NCBI GenBank assembly: GCA_021463195.1
Contig: JAJTXZ010000016.1
Coordinates: 1-64,000, forward strand
Reading direction: 5' to 3'
Length of the DNA stretch: 64,000 bases
From: Anaerolineae bacterium
Lineage (GTDB): Bacteria > Chloroflexota > Anaerolineae > UBA4142 > SHND01
Shown: piece by piece, positions 1 through 8,436 of the stretch
Numbering within the stretch: the first letter of the stretch is position 1
Layout: every line of letters starts with the position of its first letter
The notes under the pieces: model-generated
Told to the model about the DNA's origin: nothing
Databases searched by the model: none
What the model saw: only the letters and a program-made list of their open reading frames with translations
Program-made: the position numbers and the translations under genes

Positions 1-276
1 TTGAATTGAATCGTTTCGCGTTCGCTGCAAAAATAGTTCGCTGAACCCAGCAAGGTCTTGAGCCGATATAGGTGACTGTTCAAGTTGCGCCGCGCTTGCG
101 CTTCCGAACTGTCGCCCCAAAACGCGGCGGCGACAAAGGAACGCGCGAGCGGACGTTCGCGCTGCATGACCAAGTATGCCAAGAGACTCACGAGAGTTGG
201 CGAACCCATCAATTTTGCTAACGGTTGATTCTCTACGAGCAGCAAGGGGGGCAGAAAAAAATTTCAGATTGAGCAT
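1..276 (-). CDS. BTAD/SARP-type transcriptional regulator, N-terminal part, apparently frameshifted
   Basis: Read on the minus strand from an ATG at 276, the peptide begins MLNLKFFSAP. After the C6/T7 homopolymers (plus-strand G6 at 246-251 and A7 at 255-261) the reading moves to another frame. That frame gives LLLVENQPLAKLMGSP, then LVSLLAYLVMQ, RPLARSFVAAAFWGDSS, ARRNLNSHLYRLKTLLG and ETIQFN, and runs off the window edge. This is the N-terminal winged-helix layout of BTAD/SARP regulators, which usually start LxLxxFGxPxLxxxxxP and continue LALLAYLA...LWPDSSExxARxxLRxxLxRLRxxLG. One deleted C would join the two parts. Without a shift, possible in-frame starts are TTG at 245 or ATG at 209. It could be a pseudogene, a homopolymer sequencing error or a shortened protein. 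The family call is fairly secure; whether the gene is intact is not known. Confidence 0.65.
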   Translation of the reverse strand, partial: MLNLKFFSAPLAARRESTVSKIDGFANSRESLGILGHAARTSARAFLCRRRVLGRQFGSASAAQLEQSPISAQDLAGFSELFLQRTRNDSIQ

Positions 277-314
277 CGCGCGCGACCTCGTTTGATAGAT
301 ATTTGATAGAGGGA

Positions 315-323
315 TGCTACACT
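315..323 (+). promoter_or_regulatory. Possible extended -10 promoter for the C39-like peptidase gene
   Basis: TGCTACACT is an extended -10 (TGN + TACACT) about 67 bases before the start codon at 391. TTGATA copies at 292 and 303 do not sit at good spacing, so no -35 is assigned. Confidence 0.3.
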
Positions 324-390
324 CGTGTCAGCATTATTTTACCATCGGCTTGTACCAGAGCCGTAAATTCATTCAACACGGAGGACAACA

Positions 391-1179
391 ATGAAAAGCT
401 CTAAATTCTGGATTGCAGTAGGAATGTTAGTCATCGGCTTCAGTTTCTTGCCCAATGTCGCGCGCGCAGATGATCCCGTTTGGAACGGCGGTGGCAAAGA
501 CCCGAACCATGTCTATTCGGAACAAGAAATCAAAGCCAGCAAGACGAAAAAAGCCACAGCGAAACGCTATCTGAAACAGCGCCAGAAAGAGTTTTCTGGC
601 GAGGCGGTGACTGCCACAAAAATATTGAATATCCCGGAGGTGGACCAACTCAAAGAAAAAGATGATTACGAGCACCGCAACTATTGCGGTCCTGCCGCGA
701 CCAAGATTATCTTGTACACCTGGACACTGGATCTTGGCGTATTGCCTACGATGAATGAAATTGGAGCAGGAGAGAACATTGACTCGGGTAGTGGAGTATT
801 CAACCACGACGTGCGCGATTATCTCAATACTTGGCTGGATGCCAATGTGCCATCATATAATTGGGACTATGTCGAGTCTCTCAATTCGACCAAAGCCGAC
901 CTCAAGAGCTATATCATTTGGGACATTGACGCGGATCGCGGGTTGGAAACTGCTTTGTATATCGGAGCTATGCCAGGGTGGCCCGCCGACAAAGATGTTC
1001 GGCATATTCTTGCCATCCGTGGTTACGAAGTGGCATCTAATTCCACTCAAATCTACTATATCGAGTCAGGTCAGGCGGCGCAAGGGTATTATGGCACGTT
1101 TTATCAGGATGCGGGCCTCAAAAAATTTTTCAAGACGGTGAACGCGCATAATGCGGATAACAATTCTCAAGTGTGGTAA
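391..1179 (+). CDS. Secreted C39-like (papain-fold) cysteine peptidase
   Basis: 262 residues. An N-terminal signal peptide (basic MKSSKFW, hydrophobic 9-20, cleavage probably after ARA at 26) predicts export. The mature part has NYCGPAA around Cys99 and RHILAIRGY around His205, matching the Cys and His motifs of peptidase C39-like domains. Residues 40-70 are very charged and may be a linker or propeptide. A Shine-Dalgarno GGAGG at 380-384 fixes the ATG. The next gene is a lipoprotein on the same strand, but nothing shows joint function. There is no ABC exporter domain, so this is not a bacteriocin-exporting C39 protein. Substrate unknown. Confidence 0.75.
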   Translation: MKSSKFWIAVGMLVIGFSFLPNVARADDPVWNGGGKDPNHVYSEQEIKASKTKKATAKRYLKQRQKEFSGEAVTATKILNIPEVDQLKEKDDYEHRNYCGPAATKIILYTWTLDLGVLPTMNEIGAGENIDSGSGVFNHDVRDYLNTWLDANVPSYNWDYVESLNSTKADLKSYIIWDIDADRGLETALYIGAMPGWPADKDVRHILAIRGYEVASNSTQIYYIESGQAAQGYYGTFYQDAGLKKFFKTVNAHNADNNSQVW

Positions 1180-1273
1180 ATCGTCACACTCCTCTCGTCA
1201 TATTGGTTTGCCAAGCGCTCGCCAAGTGTTCATGCCGATTGAGCGCTTGGCAATTCCATTGAATATCTATCCT

Positions 1274-2542
1274 ATGCCGCGTTTGCTCCGAATGTCTGCG
1301 TGCCTGACAATCCTTTTCCTCGCTGGCTTTCTCGCAGCTTGCGTAGGCGGAGTCAAGCCACAGTCAGAGAATGAGCTTGCTCCTTTCCAAACCAAGTCTC
1401 CCACCAGCTTGGTTACGCCACCCGCTGCACATGCGCCATCGCCTTCAAGCCAAGCGCATGTACTCGGTCCCGAGCCGACTAAATTTGTAACTTTGACTCC
1501 CGGAGCCCGGTCAACGCGGATTCCGACTGCCTCCATGTCGGAGGAGATTTCGGCGACCAGCAAAATTTATTCCTTTGCCCTCGATAAACAATATCCCGCC
1601 AAGTTCGCGTTGGACGAAACATTTATCTATTGGACAGGTGGTCCTGACGCCTCGCTTTTCCGTTTGCCAATCAAGGGCGGCGAAAATGAACTGCTAGCGC
1701 GCTCGCGGTTCCAGCAGTACCATGACGGCTATCTTTTTAGCGAACGGATGATTCGCGCGGGAGATTGGCTCATCTTTATGGATACACGACTCAACGACAC
1801 TGGTCGCTGGGCGTTACATGCAATGAATCTCAAAACCATGCAAGACAAGATTGTGATGCAAGAAAACGGAAGCCGCGCGCCGGTCTGGTCGCCTCTGCCC
1901 GATTATTCGGCGACGGGCGATTGGTTGGCGTGGGCGCGTTTGAATCTTGGCAATCCCAATTCTTGTGACCAAAGCGTTCTTGGCATGACCAATCTCGCAA
2001 CTGGCGAGGAACGCGAATTGGACCGCGTTTGCACGGCGGATCATTATATGTGGGTTGCGCCACTCCTTTCAGACAATCACCTTGTCGTGGAGCAGGATTT
2101 GCCGGACAAGCAAGGGCGAAAGAATAACATTTATCTTTGGGATTGGATGACTGGCGCGCGCACGGCATTGACCACAAATGGTTACAGCAGTATGCCCGCC
2201 GTTTCCGGTAAATGGATCGTGTGGAAAGAAGCGTCGCGATTCACTGAAAGCAGAAATGTCCTGATTTATAATCTCGCGACGAATCAACAAATATCTTTCC
2301 GCGTGCCAAATGGTTGTTCGTCCGACCCAAGAGTCAGCGCTCGCTGGCTGTATACGCAACCATGCGGCGGTAGTCTTTCCGCGTATGATTTGGAGAAACA
2401 CCGCATGATCAAAATCATCGGTCTTTCTAAAGGCGAGGAAATTGAAGGAGTTGCTTTGTCTGACAAATGGTCGGTGTGGGGTGTGGCGCGGGATACAGCG
2501 GCGGGCAAAGAGTATGAGATTCAGTGGCGGAGGTTGCCTTAA
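1274..2542 (+). CDS. Lipoprotein with TolB/WD40-like beta-propeller repeats
   Basis: About 422 residues from the ATG at 1274. An earlier in-frame ATG at 1151 would overlap the previous gene and put about 40 non-signal residues ahead of the signal peptide. From 1274 the protein starts MPRLLRMSACL and reaches a lipobox LAAC, a good type II signal, so it is probably a membrane-anchored surface protein. After a Ser/Pro/Thr-rich linker come repeated blades with patterns such as GDWLIFMDTR, GDWLAWARLN, GKWIVWKEAS and DKWSVWG, each followed by a strand and a 'YDLE/NLAT' turn. This is typical of TolB-like propellers. Its ligand is unknown, and no Shine-Dalgarno is evident. Confidence 0.65.
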   Translation: MPRLLRMSACLTILFLAGFLAACVGGVKPQSENELAPFQTKSPTSLVTPPAAHAPSPSSQAHVLGPEPTKFVTLTPGARSTRIPTASMSEEISATSKIYSFALDKQYPAKFALDETFIYWTGGPDASLFRLPIKGGENELLARSRFQQYHDGYLFSERMIRAGDWLIFMDTRLNDTGRWALHAMNLKTMQDKIVMQENGSRAPVWSPLPDYSATGDWLAWARLNLGNPNSCDQSVLGMTNLATGEERELDRVCTADHYMWVAPLLSDNHLVVEQDLPDKQGRKNNIYLWDWMTGARTALTTNGYSSMPAVSGKWIVWKEASRFTESRNVLIYNLATNQQISFRVPNGCSSDPRVSARWLYTQPCGGSLSAYDLEKHRMIKIIGLSKGEEIEGVALSDKWSVWGVARDTAAGKEYEIQWRRLP

Positions 2543-2596
2543 TTATTGATTTATGATTTCTGATTGAGGGTTTTTCAGAAACGGCGTGTTGTGTTG

Positions 2597-2713
2597 AAAT
2601 CATAAATCTCAAATCTCAAGTCTCAAATCTCAAATCTCAAGTCTCAAATCTCAAATCTCAAATCTCCAATCTCCAATCTCAAATCTCCAATCATAAATCA
2701 TAAATCATAAATT
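2597..2713. repeat. Heptamer tandem array (AAATCTC type)
   Basis: About 16-17 consecutive 7-bp units: AAATCAT, then mostly AAATCTC with AAGTCTC and CAATCTC variants, ending in AAATCAT units. It fills the space between two convergent genes. Related heptamers occur inside topA and at 36088-36153. Confidence 0.9.
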
Positions 2714-2715
2714 CC

Positions 2716-3114
2716 CTACACGTCCACCACCACCGTCGCTTCCCAACCCTTTTCCGTTTGTTCAATTTTCAAATCGTGATACGTCACCGCTTTGATAAAT
2801 TTTGTGATGGGCTGCGTGTGCGCGCCGTAAACGGTGGCTTGCAATTCCGTGTCGGATAATTTTGTGATTTCAAATTTCTGATACGTCTCGCGTTTCGTCT
2901 CTTGCAAAAACAAAAGTTCGCTCAACCAATTCACCAGCAACGCCTCGCGGTCAATGCCCTCGACGTAAATCTCGCGCGTCAAGGTGGATTGCGCGTCGAG
3001 CGCGCCTTCCAACGCAAACAACGCGTACGCGGCGTTTTGAAACAACTCTTTTAAATCGGTTCCGAACGCGCGAAACGCCCAATCGGCGGTGTGGTCGAGC
3101 TCTTCGTACTGCAT
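2716..3114 (-). CDS. Archease family protein
   Basis: 132 residues, the normal archease length. It opens LDHTADWAFRAFG, contains LLVNWLSELLFLQ, and ends with a strand-rich IKAVTYHDLKIEQTEKGW...VVVDV; all are archease hallmarks, including the acidic metal-site residues (Asp7, Asp11 and the C-terminal Asp). Archease stimulates RtcB-type RNA ligases by helping form the guanylate intermediate. No rtcB is in the window. It is the last gene of the nusA-to-ribF unit; its ATG directly follows the ribF stop codon (TAAATG), implying translational coupling. A function in RNA ligation or tRNA repair is inferred from the family only. Confidence 0.85.
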   Translation of the reverse strand: MQYEELDHTADWAFRAFGTDLKELFQNAAYALFALEGALDAQSTLTREIYVEGIDREALLVNWLSELLFLQETKRETYQKFEITKLSDTELQATVYGAHTQPITKFIKAVTYHDLKIEQTEKGWEATVVVDV

Positions 3115-4089
3115 TTACGTCGGCAGCGCGGCGACGGCGGACGATAGCTGTGGTTCGCCCTCGCCGAAAGTCTTTAAAAGCGCGCGCGTGTTTTCGACAT
3201 CGCGCGCCATTTGTTTCAACAATGCGTCAATGCTGTCGAATTTTTCTTCGTCGCGCAAGCGCTCCACAAAATACGCTTCCAATTCCTCGCCATAAATCCA
3301 GCGCGTGAAATCCAAAATATAAATTTCGACCAAACGTTGACCGCCGCCGAACGTGGGGCGAATGCCGATGCTTGCCGCGCCGTCGTGCCATTCCTTGCCG
3401 AGCCGTACGCGCACCGCGTAAATGCCATTGGCGGGAATCAATTTTTGTTCGGACACTTGGAGATTCGCTGTCGGGAATCCGAGTTCGCGCCCGCGATGGT
3501 CGCCGTGAACGACGACGCCGCGCAGCGATGGAAAATGTCCGAGCAGCTGCGCCGCTGCCGCGACCTGTCCGTTTGTCACCAAGTCGCGCACGCGCGTGCT
3601 CGAAATCATCCCTTGCTCAAAAGCGCGCGGTTCAACCACGGTCACGCCAAAACCCATTTCCGCGCCGAGCGTTCGCAAAACCTCAATCGTGCCTTCGCGT
3701 TTATAGCCGAGCGCGAAATTGGGCCCGCACACCAATTCCACCATATGGAGATGTTTTTTCAAGAGCTCCGCGAATTCGCGCGCGCGCAGTTTCGATTGCT
3801 CCAACGAAAATGGAAAGACGACCACATAATCTATGCCTTGCTCCGCCAACAGCGCCGCGCGCTCCTCGAGCGTAGAAAGCAGGCGCAGATCCGAGTTGGG
3901 GCGCAGCACGAGTTTAGGATGCGGATGAAGCGTGACGACAACGCTGGCGGCGTTTTTTTCGCGCGCGTGCTGTTTCAAAATATCGAGCAGTTGAATGTGT
4001 CCGCGATGCACGCCGTCGAACGAGCCAATCGTGATTACGCTTGGCTGCGTGAGCTGCGCGTCGAATAAGGATGAGATGATTTCAGTCAT
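3115..4089 (-). CDS. ribF: Bifunctional riboflavin kinase / FAD synthetase
   Basis: 324 residues, standard size. The N-terminal adenylyltransferase half has GSFDGVHRGH at about 22-31, TLHPHP, GPNFALGYKREG and the ISSTRVR motif. The C-terminal flavokinase half has GDHRGRELGFPTANL and a GIYAV...G strand pattern. The enzyme makes FMN from riboflavin and then FAD in the cytoplasm. It overlaps truB by four bases (ATGA) and is followed at once by archease, so it lies in the nusA-infB-truB unit, where ribF is commonly found. No FMN riboswitch is seen, as expected for an internal operon gene. Confidence 0.95.
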   Translation of the reverse strand: MTEIISSLFDAQLTQPSVITIGSFDGVHRGHIQLLDILKQHAREKNAASVVVTLHPHPKLVLRPNSDLRLLSTLEERAALLAEQGIDYVVVFPFSLEQSKLRAREFAELLKKHLHMVELVCGPNFALGYKREGTIEVLRTLGAEMGFGVTVVEPRAFEQGMISSTRVRDLVTNGQVAAAAQLLGHFPSLRGVVVHGDHRGRELGFPTANLQVSEQKLIPANGIYAVRVRLGKEWHDGAASIGIRPTFGGGQRLVEIYILDFTRWIYGEELEAYFVERLRDEEKFDSIDALLKQMARDVENTRALLKTFGEGEPQLSSAVAALPT

Positions 4090-4961
4090 TCGGTCAATAC
4101 TTTTTTGGGTTTGAGTTGACGTTCAGAAACGCGTTCGAGAATCGCGATCAAGCGATGCTGTTCATCATACGCGCGCGCCAAGAGCGTCGTCAAGTTTTGC
4201 GGCGCGGCGATAAACTGTCCATTAAGAATCGCGCGCGTTTCGGTTTGATTCAAATACACCGCGTCGAACTGCGGAATCGCCAAATCCATCGGCAAAAGAT
4301 ATCTTTCCAAATCATTGCGCGTCATCGCTTCGCTCGTTTGTTCCAGCGTCAAGCTTTGTTCAATCGAAAAATTTCCGCTTGCGGTGCGGCGCAGCGCGGC
4401 GAGATGCGCGCCCGCGCCAAGTTTCGCGCCAAGGTCGTGCGCGAGCGAACGAATGTACGTGCCTTTACCGCAATGGACATCGAACGCGACGAGATCATTT
4501 TCGATCGCGATATTTTCGATGGAGAAAATTTCAATCGCGCGCGGCTGCATCTCGAGTTCGACGCCTTGCCGCGCGAGTTTGTACGCGCGCTTGCCCTGAA
4601 TTTGAATCGCGGAATGCGCGGGCGGAATCTGCTTTTGTTTGCCGATAAAAGTCTCAAGCGCGGCGGCGATTTCTTCTTTGGAAACGTTGACGGCGCGCGT
4701 TGTCGTGACATTTCCGGTCGCGTCATACGTATCGGTCTCGACGCCGAGTTTCACCGTCGCGCGATATTTTTTGTCATGGGTCACGATCCATTCCGAGAGC
4801 CGCGCCGCGCTGCCAAGCAATATCAACAACACGCCGGTCGCCATCGGGTCGAGTGTGCCGGCGTGTCCCACGCGTTCTTCGCCGGTGATTTTTCGGATGC
4901 GGTGAACCGCCGAGTGGGAAGAGAGACCTTGCGGTTTGTCGAGAATGAGGAGCGCGTTCAT
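4086..4961 (-). CDS. truB: tRNA pseudouridine(55) synthase
   Basis: 291 residues. The catalytic motif GHAGTLDPMATG places the nucleophile at Asp38. LILDKPQGLSSH at the N terminus and GKGTYIRSLAHDLG further on are TruB signatures, followed by a small PUA-like C-terminal part. It isomerises U55 in the T-loop of tRNAs. The start is the ATG at 4961. Its stop overlaps the ribF start by four bases. The gap to nrnA holds an inverted short-repeat array. Confidence 0.95.
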   Translation of the reverse strand: MNALLILDKPQGLSSHSAVHRIRKITGEERVGHAGTLDPMATGVLLILLGSAARLSEWIVTHDKKYRATVKLGVETDTYDATGNVTTTRAVNVSKEEIAAALETFIGKQKQIPPAHSAIQIQGKRAYKLARQGVELEMQPRAIEIFSIENIAIENDLVAFDVHCGKGTYIRSLAHDLGAKLGAGAHLAALRRTASGNFSIEQSLTLEQTSEAMTRNDLERYLLPMDLAIPQFDAVYLNQTETRAILNGQFIAAPQNLTTLLARAYDEQHRLIAILERVSERQLKPKKVLTE

Positions 4962-4963
4962 AC

Positions 4964-5030
4964 GGACGACGGGCGCCGGACGATAGACGACGATTAAAGC
5001 TCGTTGTCTGCGGTCTATCGCCGGCGGTCA
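4964..5030. repeat. Inverted array of short GACGACGG/CGATAGAC repeats
   Basis: GGCGCCGGACGATAGACGACGA on one side faces GTCTGCGGTCTATCGCCGGC on the other, making an imperfect hairpin between truB and nrnA. The nrnA stop codon (5028-5030) lies inside it. A related stretch (GACGACGGGCGACAGACGG) lies in topA near 13630-13660. Confidence 0.6.
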
Positions 5031-5993
5031 GGGTTTAGTCTCTTGCTGAAGCGCTGTCAGAACGCGCTGCGCGGCGGTCTCAAAGGGGGGGGGCAGTGTC
5101 GCGCCGGCGGCTTGTTTGTGTCCGCCGCCGCCGAGACGGCGCGCCGCGTTCGATACGTCGGCGTTGACGCGCGAACGCAAACTCAAATCAATTTTGCCGT
5201 CCGCTTTTTCGGCAAGGAAAAAAGAAATGTCCGCTTCGGCGACCGTGAGCAGCTGCGTGACAATGCCGCCGGTGCCGTTGCCGTTCCCTCCAAACGTCTG
5301 AAGCGTTTTGTAATCAATCGCGCTCCATATCACGTTAGCTTGAAGCTGCGAATGTTCAATCGCGTAACCCAACACGCGCAGCGCCGCGTAGGAACGGCGA
5401 TTGTACACGCGGTCAATGATTTCGGGAATAGACGCGCCCGCGCGCACAAGTTCGGCGCCCTGTTCCAATGTTTCGGGCGTCGTCGGCGTGGTGCGAAAAC
5501 CCATTGTATCGGTGACGATGCCGGTGAGCAGCGCTTGCGCCATGTCGGGCGAAAACGGAACGTCCAACGCGCGGATGACCTGAAAAATAATTTCGGCGGT
5601 GGAGGCGGCATCCGGGTCCACCAAATTCAAATCGCCGAACGGCTCGTTTGTAATGTGATGGTCAATCAGAATGACGGGGCGCGCGCCGCTGCGCGCGCGA
5701 TTGAATGCTTTGCCGTAGCGACCTGTATCGCTGCCGTCCACATAAACAAACAAATCTTCCGCCTGCGGTTCGCGCGGTTTGATTTCGCGAAACCCGTTCA
5801 AAAAATTGAGATTGTCGGGTAATTTATCATCCAACGCCAGCGCAACCTCTTTGCCCAGCGCGCGGAGCGCGTGACCGAGCGCGAGCTGCGAACCCACGCA
5901 ATCGCCATCCGGTTGAATGTGCGCGGCGATAAAAATAACGCGCGCGTCTTTCAATGCCGCCGCGACTACTTGCAAAACTTGAGGGTCGAACAT
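5028..5993 (-). CDS. nrnA: DHH/DHHA1 phosphoesterase (NrnA-type nanoRNase/pAp phosphatase)
   Basis: 321 residues. The DHH part has HIQPDGDCVGS, YVDGSD and IDHHIT; the DHHA1 part ends with the substrate loop GGGGHKQAAG. These are the metal and substrate motifs of NrnA-like enzymes, which degrade 2-5 nucleotide RNAs and dephosphorylate pAp. Position downstream of infB fits, although rbfA, normally between them, is absent. Upstream, a hairpin at 6003-6056 separates it from infB. The c-di-AMP phosphodiesterase activity known in some relatives is possible but cannot be told from sequence. Confidence 0.85.
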   Translation of the reverse strand: MFDPQVLQVVAAALKDARVIFIAAHIQPDGDCVGSQLALGHALRALGKEVALALDDKLPDNLNFLNGFREIKPREPQAEDLFVYVDGSDTGRYGKAFNRARSGARPVILIDHHITNEPFGDLNLVDPDAASTAEIIFQVIRALDVPFSPDMAQALLTGIVTDTMGFRTTPTTPETLEQGAELVRAGASIPEIIDRVYNRRSYAALRVLGYAIEHSQLQANVIWSAIDYKTLQTFGGNGNGTGGIVTQLLTVAEADISFFLAEKADGKIDLSLRSRVNADVSNAARRLGGGGHKQAAGATLPPPFETAAQRVLTALQQETKP

Positions 5994-6002
5994 GATAATG
6001 GC

Positions 6003-6056
6003 GCCGAGAGGCGGATGACGGGCTGTAGCGCGTTTGCGATCATCCGCCTCTCGGCC
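6003..6056. repeat. Palindromic hairpin between infB and nrnA
   Basis: GAGAGGCGGATGA pairs with TCATCCGCCTCTC around a loop of about 20 bases. It has no T tract, so it may be an mRNA stability element or a repeat rather than a terminator. Confidence 0.65.
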
Positions 6057-6057
6057 G

Positions 6058-8436
6058 TCAACTCACTCTTTCTTTTTTGTAAAACTCGATGAGATCGCCT
6101 TCGCGCAAGTCATTGAATCCTTCGAGCGAGATACCGCATTCATAACCTTCGGCGACTTCTTTGACATCATCGGTAAAGCGTTTGAGCGAAGAAAGTTGTC
6201 CGGTGAACAATTCCTTTTGTCCGCGCAAAACTTTGGCGGTGGCGCCGCGCGCGATGTTCCCTTTGATGACGCGACTGCCGGCGATGACATTCTTTTTCAC
6301 GTTAAAGATTTTCAACACCTGCGCGCGCCCCGTCAAGACATCTTTGTATTCAGGTTCGAGCATTCCCTTGAGCGCCTTGTCAATATCTTCGATGAGTTTG
6401 TAAATGATATTGTATTTGCGAATGTCAACTTGCTCTTGGCCCGCCAACGCCTCCGCCGCGCCTTCGATGCCGACGTTGAACGCGATGATGATACCTTGCG
6501 ACGCGGCGGCGAGCATCACATCCGCTTGCGTGACCGCGCCAATGCCCTGCCGCACAATTTTCGCGTGCAGATTGCCATACCCCAATTTTTCCAGCGATGA
6601 CACAATCGGTTCGAGTGAACCGGCGACATCCGCTTTGACCAGCAGGTTAAGCTCTTTGACCGCGCCCTCTTTGAATTTGGAATACAAATCGTTGAGTGAA
6701 ATCGCGGGCGTCTTGATTTCTTTGACGCGGCGCGCTTGAATGCGGTCATAGGCGCGCGCGCGCGCTTCCTGTTCGCTTTCGACTTCTTCAAACAGTTCTC
6801 CGGCGGGCGGCACATCGCTCATGCCGGTAATGACGACAGGCGTGGCGGGCGGCGCGTCCGTTATATTTTCGCCGCGTTCGTTGAACATCGCGCGCACTTT
6901 GCCATACGTTTCGCCCATGACAATAATATCGCCGACGTTGAGCGTGCCTTCTTGCACCAACAGCGTCGCCGTTGGCCCCTGTTGTTTGTCGAGACGCGAT
7001 TCAATAACGACGCCGTGCGATAATTTATCCGGATTCGCTTTGAGGTCGGCAAGCTCCGCGACGAGCAACACATTTTCAAGCAATTCATCCAGCCCGATTT
7101 TTTGTTTGGCGGAAATCGGCACGACCGTCACTTCGTCTTTGCCGCCGTACACTTCCAAACCGATTTCATTCAACTGTTGTTTGGCGCGTTCCGGATTCGC
7201 GTTCGGGCGATCAATTTTATTTAACGCAATAATAATCGGCACATGCGCCGCGCGCGCATGCTCAATCGCTTCGCGCGTAGTGGGCATGACGCCGTCATCG
7301 GCGGCGACGACGATGATAGCAATGTCGGTGGACTTGGCGCCGCGCGCGCGCATCGCGGTAAAGGCTTCGTGTCCGGGCGTATCGAGAAAAGTGATTTTCT
7401 TGTCGTTGTGGACGATTTGATAGGCGCCAATGTGCTGTGTGATGCCGCCGAATTCGCCGCCAACTACATTGGTGTTGCGAATCGCGTCGAGCAGCGAAGT
7501 TTTGCCATGGTCAACATGCCCCATGATGGTGACGACCGGCGGACGCGTTTGCATTTTAGCGAGTTCTTCGGGCGTGTATTCGACCTTTTTGGGAATGGAG
7601 GAAAGGGTCGAAACAACTTCTTCGACCACTTCGGGTTTTTCTTCTTGCACCTGAAACCCAAGCTCTTCGGCGATGAGCGCGGCGGTGTCGAAATCAATGG
7701 ACTGGGTGATATTTGCCATCACGCCATTCGCCATCAATTTTTTAATAATGTCAATCGGTGTGAGTTTAAGTTGCGTCGCTAAATCGCGCACGGTCAGCGA
7801 GGCGGGCAAAATGACAATCGGCGCGACGAGCGGTTTGAGCGGCACGACAGGCGCGGCGACTTTGGACATGGGCGCGCTGGATTTGCCCGAATGACTGCCT
7901 TGCGATGAACGATTTCCGGTATGCGAGCGATTGCCGCCTTGTGACCGATTGCCGCCCTGACGATTTTGCGTTTGCGGCGGACGCTGTCCATTGCCCGGTT
8001 TATGTGATGAATGCTGCTTGTTGCCGCCGGAGGTGGGACGCGATGCATTGGGACGACTGCCGCTGCCGGAACCGTAACGTTGTCCAGAATTGCCTGAACC
8101 GGATGGACGCGGTGCGCCTCCGGATTGCGGACGCGGCGTGTTGCCGGATTGCGGACGCGGCGTGTTGCCGGATTGCGGACGCGGCGTGTTGCCGGATTGC
8201 GGGCGCGGCGCGTTGCCGGATTGCGGGCGCGGCGCGTTGCCAGATTGCGGGCGCGGCGCGTTGCCGGATTGCGGGCGCGGTGTGGTGGAGGATGTGGGTT
8301 TGGATGAGGGAGCCGTCGCTGGTTTAGGTTTGGCGGTGACGTTGCTAGTGGCGTTGTCGCCAGTGTTGGCGGATTTCTTTTTGTCCGCGTCGGCGGCGGG
8401 CGTATCGGTCGCTGTTTGATTTAGATTGTCTGCCAT
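6058..8436 (-). CDS. infB: Translation initiation factor IF-2
   Basis: 792 residues. After a low-complexity N-terminal region, an IF2-N fold (VRDLATQLKLTPIDIIKKLM, about 217-236) precedes the GTPase domain with GHVDHGKT at 306-313, DTPGHEAF and NKID, then the beta-barrel and C-terminal fMet-tRNA-binding domains. IF-2 is the GTPase that brings initiator tRNA to the 30S subunit. Residues 53-108 are seven exact-length copies of an eight-residue PRPQSGNA/T unit. The ATG at 8436 is preceded by GAGGA. The gene stands 337 bases downstream of ylxR, with no ylxQ between. Confidence 0.97.
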   Translation of the reverse strand: MADNLNQTATDTPAADADKKKSANTGDNATSNVTAKPKPATAPSSKPTSSTTPRPQSGNAPRPQSGNAPRPQSGNAPRPQSGNTPRPQSGNTPRPQSGNTPRPQSGGAPRPSGSGNSGQRYGSGSGSRPNASRPTSGGNKQHSSHKPGNGQRPPQTQNRQGGNRSQGGNRSHTGNRSSQGSHSGKSSAPMSKVAAPVVPLKPLVAPIVILPASLTVRDLATQLKLTPIDIIKKLMANGVMANITQSIDFDTAALIAEELGFQVQEEKPEVVEEVVSTLSSIPKKVEYTPEELAKMQTRPPVVTIMGHVDHGKTSLLDAIRNTNVVGGEFGGITQHIGAYQIVHNDKKITFLDTPGHEAFTAMRARGAKSTDIAIIVVAADDGVMPTTREAIEHARAAHVPIIIALNKIDRPNANPERAKQQLNEIGLEVYGGKDEVTVVPISAKQKIGLDELLENVLLVAELADLKANPDKLSHGVVIESRLDKQQGPTATLLVQEGTLNVGDIIVMGETYGKVRAMFNERGENITDAPPATPVVITGMSDVPPAGELFEEVESEQEARARAYDRIQARRVKEIKTPAISLNDLYSKFKEGAVKELNLLVKADVAGSLEPIVSSLEKLGYGNLHAKIVRQGIGAVTQADVMLAAASQGIIIAFNVGIEGAAEALAGQEQVDIRKYNIIYKLIEDIDKALKGMLEPEYKDVLTGRAQVLKIFNVKKNVIAGSRVIKGNIARGATAKVLRGQKELFTGQLSSLKRFTDDVKEVAEGYECGISLEGFNDLREGDLIEFYKKERVS
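8113..8280. repeat. 24-bp tandem repeat, seven copies, inside infB
   Basis: Seven 24-bp units encode PRPQSGNA or PRPQSGNT, with the last being PRPQSGGA. The units are near-identical at DNA level (ggattgcgg/gcgcgg core), implying recent expansion. Copy-number change keeps the reading frame. Confidence 0.95.

Noticed and set aside
3211-4068. Long plus-strand open frame opposite ribF (also 4116-4997 opposite truB, 44797-45636 and 45835-46962 opposite the surface protein)
   Set aside because: They mirror strong genes, have no ribosome-binding site and show composition typical of antisense frames in GC-rich DNA.
8090-8419. Repetitive plus-strand frames across the infB N terminus
   Set aside because: They are antisense readings of the 24-bp infB repeat.
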